Of a stretch of 6,077 nucleotides of DNA, positions 1 through 5,232 are shown one piece after another. Made by a program: the position numbers and the translations under genes. The stretch comes from Nocardioidaceae bacterium (GTDB taxonomy: Bacteria > Actinomycetota > Actinomycetes > Propionibacteriales > Nocardioidaceae). Every line of letters starts with the position of its first letter. The first letter of the stretch is position 1. The stretch covers positions 1-6,077 of the forward strand of contig JAGQUE010000113.1 in the NCBI GenBank assembly GCA_020438665.1, written 5' to 3'. The notes beneath the pieces were generated by a model. The model was not told where the DNA came from and made no database searches. It was given only the letters and a program-made list of their open reading frames with translations.

Positions 1-1880
1 GCGAGCGCCTCGGCGAGCTGCCCGGTCGTCGCGGTCTGGTCGACTTTGCGGTAGCGGTAGACGAAGTCCGGCGCGAAGCGCTGCCAGGCCCCGGGCTGGA
101 AGGCCTTGGGCTCGAGGAGGTCGCCGAGGACGGACTCGGCTGCGGTGAAGTCGACCCAACTGGCGTACTCGGCCTCGGCCACCTCGGCGCGCGCCGCCGC
201 GAGCCGCTTGCCCTTGCCCGCGAGTCCGGGATCGCGGACCAGGACGAACAGGCGTAGCTGGTTCTCTTGGAACTGCCAGCCGATGCTGCGGTTTTCGGTG
301 AGGTGGCGGGTGTAGGTGATCAGCCCCATGGACCTGCTGATGTCGACGTCGAGGGGAAGCTGCTGCCCGTATTCGTCCGAGATCGCCTGGGCGAGCCCGG
401 TGAAGCGCATCCGCTGTAGCGGTCCAGTGAACCACTTGAACCCGAGGTCGCCGCCCAGGGCTTCGGCGACGGAGAACGGTCCGTCGAGATCGCGGCGCGG
501 GTCGACAGCGTCCTTGACTTCCACGAGGCGGTGCACGAGGGTCCGGTAGCGGTCGAACAGGTCCGCATCGGAGCCTAGGTGGTCGCAGTCGACCATTTCC
601 AGGGCCCGCAGCAGGGATTCGTAGCTCACCCTCCGCCAGGGCGCGGGGAGGTCGAAGTTGGGGTCCATCAGGGTGAGCAGGAAGTAGGAGGTGTCGGGCG
701 CGCCGCCGCGTCCGTGCCCCTGGGACCAGGGGAGGGTCACTTCGGCGTACTTCTCGAGCTGCTCGCGGTAGGGGATGGAGTACAGCTTGTTCTCCACCAC
801 GAAGCGAGCCTTGTCGTCACTGCGCTGGGCGACCAGGTCGAGGTGGCGCCACTCGCGCCACACCTGGAGCCGGTGCAGCGGGTCGGGCCCTTCGAACAGG
901 GCCCGCAGCGGGGCGCTCGGGACGGGGTGCTGCGACATGAGCCAGCCGAGAGTGTTGCTGTGGAACAGTTCCTGGGCAGCGCGAGACATCGACCAGAGGA
1001 GGTCGCCTTCCATCGCACTGAGCAGCGGTTCGATCTGCTCGGCCAGACCGGGCTCGAAGGCACGGACCTTGGAGAGCGCCGGCGGCGCCTTCACGGCAGT
1101 TGTCGCGCGGAAGGCGGTGATCCCGTCCAAGTCTCCGGACGGGACGTACTTGACCGGGTTCTGCGAACCCTGTGAGAAGAGGGCCGAGACGTCGAGCCCT
1201 CGCCACTGTTGTGCATCGGGAGCGACTCTGCCGTCGAACCCGATCCGGTTCTCCTCTCCCGCCTGGGGCGACGGCTCCCATCCCAGTGGCTCGTAGACCT
1301 CGCGGACGATCCCGTGGGCGACGGCGAACACTTTCGTTACCTGCTCGGCCCGGGTTGGTGACATCACCCAGAACCCGCGGGTGGCTTCGTAGAGCTCCTC
1401 GGCGGTGATGCCATCCGACCAGCTCTGGTTCACCCTGAGCAGGAGGAACAGGTCGCCAGCGTCGACACTGGTCTTCGGCTCGGCGGGCGACGGGGCCGGC
1501 GCAGTCGTCGACGCACCGCCCAGCGTCGCGGCGACGGTGGTGTAGCGGACGGGGTTCGAGGCTCCCTGGGGGTAGAGGTGTTTCACGCTCCGCCCGACGA
1601 AGGTGGTGTGGTCGGGAGCGGTCTCCCCGTGGAATGCGACCCTGCCCATGGCGTCTGGTGACGTGGAGGTCTCCCACCGGGTGGGCACGTAAGCCGCAAT
1701 GATCTGGGAGTCCGCGACCGCCAGGACCCGCTGGGCCCGCTGGGCTTGCACCGGGTTCGCCTTCCACCACTTCCGGGCCAGCTCGTACAGCTCGCCGTCA
1801 CCGGCAGCGAGGGCGGCCGACTTCCCGACCTTGACGAGCATGACGAGGTCGTCATCGCCAAGAGCATCCGCGTATTCCAC
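1..1880 (-). CDS. PD-(D/E)XK nuclease with duplicated N-terminal module (3' end outside window)
   Basis: The frame is open for 626 codons from a GTG at 1880 to the left edge, so the C-terminus is missing. GTG is the only usual start after an in-frame TGA upstream, and GGAAGGAG lies six bases before it. Residues 11-113 and 143-245 are two diverged copies of one module at a constant offset of 132 residues (about 37 of 103 identical by hand count). The second copy keeps the fuller pattern LYEATRGFW, then IVREVYE, GWEP, FDG and QNPVKY. I recall this pattern from uncharacterised proteins; recognition of nucleic acid is only a guess. A Pro/Ala/Ser-rich linker joins the copies. From about residue 280 the protein resembles PD-(D/E)XK family 4 nucleases: ELFHSN (304-309), HLDLV with Asp348, VVENK with Glu363 and Lys365, then EQLEKY (373-378). 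These residues would bind metal and cut DNA in the cytoplasm. It is transcribed divergently from the helix-turn-helix gene and is probably a defence nuclease (inference). Confidence 0.85.
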   Translation of the reverse strand, partial: MEYADALGDDDLVMLVKVGKSAALAAGDGELYELARKWWKANPVQAQRAQRVLAVADSQIIAAYVPTRWETSTSPDAMGRVAFHGETAPDHTTFVGRSVKHLYPQGASNPVRYTTVAATLGGASTTAPAPSPAEPKTSVDAGDLFLLLRVNQSWSDGITAEELYEATRGFWVMSPTRAEQVTKVFAVAHGIVREVYEPLGWEPSPQAGEENRIGFDGRVAPDAQQWRGLDVSALFSQGSQNPVKYVPSGDLDGITAFRATTAVKAPPALSKVRAFEPGLAEQIEPLLSAMEGDLLWSMSRAAQELFHSNTLGWLMSQHPVPSAPLRALFEGPDPLHRLQVWREWRHLDLVAQRSDDKARFVVENKLYSIPYREQLEKYAEVTLPWSQGHGRGGAPDTSYFLLTLMDPNFDLPAPWRRVSYESLLRALEMVDCDHLGSDADLFDRYRTLVHRLVEVKDAVDPRRDLDGPFSVAEALGGDLGFKWFTGPLQRMRFTGLAQAISDEYGQQLPLDVDISRSMGLITYTRHLTENRSIGWQFQENQLRLFVLVRDPGLAGKGKRLAAARAEVAEAEYASWVDFTAAESVLGDLLEPKAFQPGAWQRFAPDFVYRYRKVDQTATTGQLAEAL

Positions 1881-1886
1881 CTCGGG

Positions 1887-1894
1887 CTCCTTCC
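1887..1894 (-). promoter_or_regulatory. Ribosome binding site of the left nuclease gene
   Basis: On the minus strand GGAAGGAG lies six bases upstream of GTG at 1880. It decides the start: the nearby minus-strand ATG at 1912 is in another frame, and between the upstream in-frame TGA and this GTG there is no other ATG, GTG or TTG in frame. Confidence 0.8.
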
Positions 1895-1938
1895 GGTTGT
1901 TGATGGAGCCATGCTGCCGTGGTCAGCCGCATTGTGCC

Positions 1939-1955
1939 GGTGACCCGGGTAACCG
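1939..1955. promoter_or_regulatory. Putative shared operator, copy 1 (divergent gap)
   Basis: The sequence is GGTGACCCGGGTAACCG. Its first 16 bases form a palindrome with one mismatched pair, GGTnACCCGGGTnACC. It can also be read as two GGTnACC heptamers separated by CG. An identical 17-bp copy lies at 2711-2727. This copy sits between the divergent starts, 58 bases from the minus-strand GTG and 49 bases from the plus-strand GTG, so it could control both genes. A dimeric repressor or activator site is the natural reading. The helix-turn-helix protein encoded just downstream is the nearest candidate ligand, which is inference. Confidence 0.6.
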
Positions 1956-1992
1956 CTGCCCGTTTCGCATCTGTCCGCCGCCGGCTGACCAC

Positions 1993-1998
1993 TACTGT
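1993..1998 (+). promoter_or_regulatory. Possible -10 element (TACTGT) for a leaderless transcript
   Basis: TACTGT fits the actinobacterial -10 pattern TAnnnT and ends six bases before the GTG at 2005, so transcription would begin at or next to the start codon. No convincing Shine-Dalgarno sequence precedes that GTG, which agrees with a leaderless mRNA. No good -35 hexamer is visible at the usual distance. The operator copy at 1939-1955 would then be centred about 58 bases upstream of the start point, a position more typical of an activator. The call is weak. Confidence 0.35.
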
Positions 1999-2004
1999 CG
2001 GGGC

Positions 2005-2715
2005 GTGGAGGATGAGCTCCAAGCCCGAGTGACCCTGAAGCTGGCCGACGGCAAGCGAGGGCCGTTCGGCGTGCCCCGCTGGGACGTGATGTCAGTCGGT
2101 CGCACCCAGGGATACGCACTACACATCCCGAACCGCTGGGTACCGAACAAGCTCTGTCGCTTCCTGCCCTACGACCTGGGCTGGGTCGTCCAGGTCGGCC
2201 CACGAGCGCGAATGCGCGTCGACGACGGCGGTCAAGTCGGCTCTCACGTCTTCGACCGGGGCGCGGTCGTCGCGCTGCAGCAGGGACGAGCGTTGCTGTC
2301 CTTTCCCGAGCTCGACGATCACTGCGCCCTGGGCGTCGTGATCGGAGCCGACGCCGCAGCCGGCCTCGAGGAACTGCACGACACGTTCATCGACGAGCAC
2401 CCGCGCAGCCCGACGGCATACGCCGCGCGCGCGGTCGTGATGACCCCCAAGCAACGGCAGGTGGTGGCCACTACGTTCGCGTACCTCCTGCTCGGTACCA
2501 AGAAGCCGGTCAACATTACCGCCTCGGCCGCCGCAGCACTGGGACAGAACGAGCAGGCCATCAAGAGCGCCCTGGGCAAGGTCCGGGCCAAGGTCAACGC
2601 CGAACGCTGGGGTCCCGACCTGGAGTCCTACGAGCAGCTCGGCCACTACCTCATCCACCTCACCCGCAACGTCACCTGGGACGACCTGCCCGAGGACCTG
2701 CGCCGGCAGGGGTGA
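2005..2715 (+). CDS. Small DNA-binding regulator-like protein with C-terminal helix-turn-helix
   Basis: A 236-residue protein from GTG at 2005. In-frame GTG 2029 and ATG 2089 are alternatives; 2005 is preferred because a TACTGT -10-like box lies just before it and the Lys/Gly-rich strand pattern begins early. Residues 1-115 look all-beta: VGRTQGYALHIPNRW, then GWVVQVGPRARMRV and VALQQGRALLSFPELDDH. They vaguely recall a degenerate FHA-type domain but lack a clear phosphopeptide-binding signature. Residues 146-200 begin MTPKQRQVV and contain ITASAAAALGQNEQAIKSAL followed by GKVRAKVNAE. This fits the helix-turn-helix tail seen in actinobacterial FHA/LuxR-like proteins (LTPRQR... A..L..S...VK..L..L..K). 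The tail ends with HYLIHLTRNVTWDDLP. There is no membrane segment, so it should be cytoplasmic. It lies between the two operator copies, and its stop codon falls inside the second. Local regulator is the likely role; the exact family is not recognised. Confidence 0.75.
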   Translation: MEDELQARVTLKLADGKRGPFGVPRWDVMSVGRTQGYALHIPNRWVPNKLCRFLPYDLGWVVQVGPRARMRVDDGGQVGSHVFDRGAVVALQQGRALLSFPELDDHCALGVVIGADAAAGLEELHDTFIDEHPRSPTAYAARAVVMTPKQRQVVATTFAYLLLGTKKPVNITASAAAALGQNEQAIKSALGKVRAKVNAERWGPDLESYEQLGHYLIHLTRNVTWDDLPEDLRRQG

Positions 2716-2727
2716 CCCGGGTAACCG
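2711..2727. promoter_or_regulatory. Putative shared operator, copy 2 (ahead of the glycohydrolase operon)
   Basis: This is an exact 17-bp copy of 1939-1955. It begins two bases before the TGA (2713-2715) of the helix-turn-helix gene, so the stop codon lies inside the site. It ends 70 bases before the ATG at 2798. The flanks of the two copies differ at once on both sides, so this is not the edge of a larger duplication. That favours a selected protein-binding site in front of the operon. Confidence 0.6.
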
Positions 2728-2761
2728 GCCACTGACGGACCTCTGGCGCATCGTTGTCCTC

Positions 2762-2778
2762 GCCGACGATCGATCGGC
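2762..2778 (+). promoter_or_regulatory. Small inverted repeat in the operon leader
   Basis: GCCGA (2762-2766) pairs with TCGGC (2774-2778) around a seven-base loop, CGATCGA. CGATCGATCG (2767-2776) is itself a palindrome. It lies five bases upstream of the AGGGAGG ribosome binding site (2784-2790) of the glycohydrolase gene. It could be a weak RNA hairpin or a second protein-binding site. It has no T-run and is too short to be called a terminator. In sequence this rich in G and C it may be chance. Confidence 0.2.
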
Positions 2779-2797
2779 AACACAGGGAGGCCTGAGG

Positions 2798-4339
2798 ATG
2801 AAAACGAACCAGCAGCGGCTCACCGCCGCCCAGACCGACCGTGCCTGTGGCGTGCTCCTCGCATCCGCGGTCGGCGATGCACTCGGCGCCGGGTATGAGT
2901 TCGGGACGGCGACCTATCACGGCTGGCCGGCGATGATCGGCGGTGGACTCGGCGGCTTCGCGCCGGGGGAGTGGACCGACGACACGGCTCAGGCCCTCGC
3001 GATCGCCGCAGTCGCCGCCACCGGAGCAGACCTGCGCGATTCGCAGGCCCTCGACGCGATCGCCGCGAACTTCGCGGCCTGGTACGCCGGCAACCCCCCG
3101 GACGTCGGCATCCAGACCGGGCGGGTCCTGCGCATCGCAGGACCCGACGCCACCGCCGCGGCCATGACCGCCGCCGCGCGCGCCGTCCACGACCGGACCG
3201 GCCGCAGCGCCGGCAACGGGTCGCTGATGCGCACCGCACCAGTCGCGCTGGCGCACCTCGACGACCCCACAGCGTTGGTCGAGGCCGCGATGGCCGTGAG
3301 CGCCCTCACCCACCACCAGGACATCGCCTGCGAGGCCGCGGCGCTGTGGTGCCTGATGATCCGCCACACCGTGCTCACCGGGGACCTCCCCGACCTCGAC
3401 ACCTGGGACGGTTTCACGGAGCTGGGCGCGCGAGCCAGCTCGGGCACCGATTGGCGCGCCGTGCTCGCCGAGGCCGAGGCACGCCCAGCATCGCACTTCC
3501 GTGTCAACGGCTGGGCCGTGGGCGCTCTGCAGGCGGCCTGGTCGGCGATCGTCCAGACCCCCGTACCCGGTGACCTCCCGTGCCGGCACCTCCAGACCGC
3601 CCTGGCCACCGCGATCGGCATCGGTGAAGACACCGACACCGTGGCCGCGATCGCCGGCGCGCTGCTCGGCGCCAGGTGGGGCTCCAGCGCGGTCCCGCAA
3701 CAGTGGTCGGCCATCGTCCACGGGTGGAGCCCGGACGGTGACGCCCACGGGCCAGACCTGGTGCGGCTGGCACAGTTGACCGCGCAGGGAGGCCGATCGA
3801 TGGGACGCAGCGGCTGGCCCACGTGCGACTACATGGACTATCGCGGCTGGGGTGGCGAGTCGACCTACGTCGCACACCCCCTCGTCGAGGGCGTCTGGAT
3901 CGGCGGCGCGCTGCCCCTGGACGACCTATCCGCCGAGATCGACGCGGTGGTGAGCCTGTGCCGGGTCGGCGTGACTCAGGTACCACCCGGCCTCACCCAC
4001 CACGTCGTACGGCTCCTCGACACCGACGCCGCCGACAACCCGAACATCGAGTTCGTGATCGACGACGCCGCACGGACCGTCCTGTCGCTGCGCGAGGAGG
4101 GCAAACGCGTGTTCTTGCACTGCGTGGCCGCCCACAGCCGCACCCCGACCGTCGCTGTGCGGGTGGCCATGCTTGCCGGCGCCTCGCTCGGCGACGCGAC
4201 CCGGGCGGTACTCGGCGCGCTCCCGATGGCCCAGCCCCGATCCTTCCTGCGCGAGGCCCTCGAGCGGCTGGCCGAGCGAGACGGTTCTGTCGGAGGTCCC
4301 AGCGACAATGATCGAGACAAGAGAAGGGTCGAGCGATGA
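2798..4339 (+). CDS. ADP-ribosylglycohydrolase fused to a Cys-based (dual-specificity-like) phosphatase
   Basis: A 513-residue two-domain protein. AGGGAGG (2784-2790) lies seven bases before the ATG. Residues 15-330 are an ADP-ribosylglycohydrolase of the DraG/ARH fold: GDALG (26-30), the metal-binding WTDDT (59-63), NGSLMR (140-145), LTHHQ (170-174) and GEDTDT (276-281). The family usually has GGDTDT in the last motif. Such enzymes remove ADP-ribose from proteins, nucleic acids or small molecules using paired divalent metals. Residues 355-495 form a phosphatase domain with P-loop HCVAAHSRT (441-449), giving the Cys-X5-Arg signature with Cys442 as nucleophile and Arg448 binding phosphate. Asp408, Asp410 and Asp413 are candidate general acids. 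A Gly/Trp/Tyr-rich linker (about 331-358) joins the domains. I recall this fusion as recurrent in actinobacteria. It is the first gene of a coupled operon; its stop overlaps the next start by four bases. No signal peptide. The substrate is unknown. Confidence 0.9.
   Translation: MKTNQQRLTAAQTDRACGVLLASAVGDALGAGYEFGTATYHGWPAMIGGGLGGFAPGEWTDDTAQALAIAAVAATGADLRDSQALDAIAANFAAWYAGNPPDVGIQTGRVLRIAGPDATAAAMTAAARAVHDRTGRSAGNGSLMRTAPVALAHLDDPTALVEAAMAVSALTHHQDIACEAAALWCLMIRHTVLTGDLPDLDTWDGFTELGARASSGTDWRAVLAEAEARPASHFRVNGWAVGALQAAWSAIVQTPVPGDLPCRHLQTALATAIGIGEDTDTVAAIAGALLGARWGSSAVPQQWSAIVHGWSPDGDAHGPDLVRLAQLTAQGGRSMGRSGWPTCDYMDYRGWGGESTYVAHPLVEGVWIGGALPLDDLSAEIDAVVSLCRVGVTQVPPGLTHHVVRLLDTDAADNPNIEFVIDDAARTVLSLREEGKRVFLHCVAAHSRTPTVAVRVAMLAGASLGDATRAVLGALPMAQPRSFLREALERLAERDGSVGGPSDNDRDKRRVER
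4321..4339 (+). promoter_or_regulatory. Ribosome binding site and ATGA overlap, first operon junction
   Basis: GAGAAGGG (4321-4328) lies inside the end of the glycohydrolase gene, seven bases before the ATG at 4336. The ATG overlaps the TGA of the upstream gene in ATGA (4336-4339). This arrangement implies one mRNA and translational coupling, so the two proteins are probably made in related amounts. Confidence 0.75.
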
Positions 4340-5232
4340 GCGAGAGTCGATTCGACAACGCGGTACAGGCCGCCTGGGGGAACTTCGAGACACGACTGTC
4401 GGTCTCGCTCGAGGCCCTGGGCGACGGGTCGATGGTGATCGACGTCGAGGCGGAGACCTCCGGGGAGGGCTCCGCGCCGTACATTCAGGTCGCCGGCGAC
4501 GGTTGCCTCGTCAGGGGCGAGGTGTCTGGCAACAGGTTCCTCGACCGGGCCTGCCGGCTCGACGCGGTGCAGCGACGGGGACTGGTGGCACTGGGCTGGA
4601 AACGCCCCGACGACCAACACCCCAACTGGTGGGTCGAGCTAGAGCGGGACCGGCTCGAGGTATTGCAGACCATGGTCCTTGGCGCGCTCCGACAGGTGCT
4701 CGGAGTGATGCACCCGAAGTTCCTGGGTTGGGATGACCCCGGCGACGCCAGACAGACCGTAGCCGCGGCCAAGTGCGAGGTCGGCTTCCCGACCACCGGT
4801 GAGGAGCTGCGGGCGATGGTCAGGGCAACCGTCGCTGACCACCTCGGCACCAGCGAGGTCACCACCGACGCTGACGGCGACATCCCGATCCGGGCGAGGA
4901 AGATCCCGCTCTGGGTGAGGGTGCTCGATGACGGAGCGACCGTGCGCATCTTCAGCCACGTGGTCGTGAGCGTGTTGAGCACCCGGCAGGCGAGGATCGA
5001 GGCGGACATCCTCAACCGACGACACCGACAGCTGAAGTTCATGGTCCAAGACCGGCGGGTCGTCGCGGCGATCGACCTGCCCATGGCGCCCTTCGTGGCA
5101 CGGCACCTGCGCGACATGCTCGATTACGCAGACACGGCGCTGAACGACGTCGCGGACGACCTGGTCCTCCGGACGAGCGGCCGGCTGTTTTTCACCAGCC
5201 GCCCAGGCCGACCGGACCGGCGTACGGCATGA
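4336..5232 (+). CDS. Two-domain YbjN / T3SS-chaperone-like protein (putative peptide-binding chaperone)
   Basis: A 298-residue soluble protein with two similar-sized alpha/beta halves. Residues 8-131 run from VQAAWGNFETRLSVSLEAL through YIQVAGDGCLVRGEVSGN, DAVQRRGLVALGW, PNWWVEL and VLQTMVLGALRQVL. Residues 154-285 hold KIPLWVRVLDDGATVRIFS, ILNRRHRQLKFMVQDRRV, VVAAIDLPMAPFVARHL and LRDMLDYADTALNDVADDL. The order (strands with a hydrophobic pattern, an 'LN..N/R' segment, then a pair of C-terminal helices) fits the YbjN/type-III-secretion-chaperone fold. From memory, Pfam lists such domains as TY-Chap families from predicted conflict systems; I cannot check this here. The family is thought to bind peptides or unfolded segments, so this protein may sense or hold a phage or host protein for its operon partners (inference). 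It has no catalytic motif, signal peptide or membrane segment. Both its start and its stop overlap neighbours by ATGA, placing it firmly between the modification enzyme and the nuclease. Confidence 0.75.
   Translation: MSESRFDNAVQAAWGNFETRLSVSLEALGDGSMVIDVEAETSGEGSAPYIQVAGDGCLVRGEVSGNRFLDRACRLDAVQRRGLVALGWKRPDDQHPNWWVELERDRLEVLQTMVLGALRQVLGVMHPKFLGWDDPGDARQTVAAAKCEVGFPTTGEELRAMVRATVADHLGTSEVTTDADGDIPIRARKIPLWVRVLDDGATVRIFSHVVVSVLSTRQARIEADILNRRHRQLKFMVQDRRVVAAIDLPMAPFVARHLRDMLDYADTALNDVADDLVLRTSGRLFFTSRPGRPDRRTA

Noticed and set aside
579..1175. 198-codon plus-strand frame across the nuclease domain
   Set aside because: It is antisense to the ELFHSN/ENK region and has no motif or ribosome binding site of its own.
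817..1770. 317-codon minus-strand frame overlapping the left nuclease
   Set aside because: Its product is Arg/Pro/Gly-rich noise. The overlapping frame starting at GTG 1880 shows the repeat modules and the nuclease motifs.
1699..2004. Extension of the helix-turn-helix gene upstream to an ATG at 1699
   Set aside because: It would overlap the 5' end of the divergent nuclease gene and run through the operator. The extra residues are Ser/Arg/Ala-rich and unlike the protein that follows.
1583..2203. 206-codon minus-strand frame spanning the divergent gap
   Set aside because: It crosses the intergenic region and two better supported genes, and its product is Arg/Ser/Pro-rich without motifs.
2716..2797. 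Intrinsic terminator between the helix-turn-helix gene and the operon
   Set aside because: There is no stable stem followed by a T-run. The only inverted repeat (2762-2778) is short, so read-through remains possible.
2672..3877. 401-codon open frame on the minus strand, antisense to the glycohydrolase gene
   Set aside because: The translation is low-complexity Gly/Arg/Val-rich with no recognisable motif. The plus strand here encodes clear conserved motifs, so this is a codon-bias shadow.
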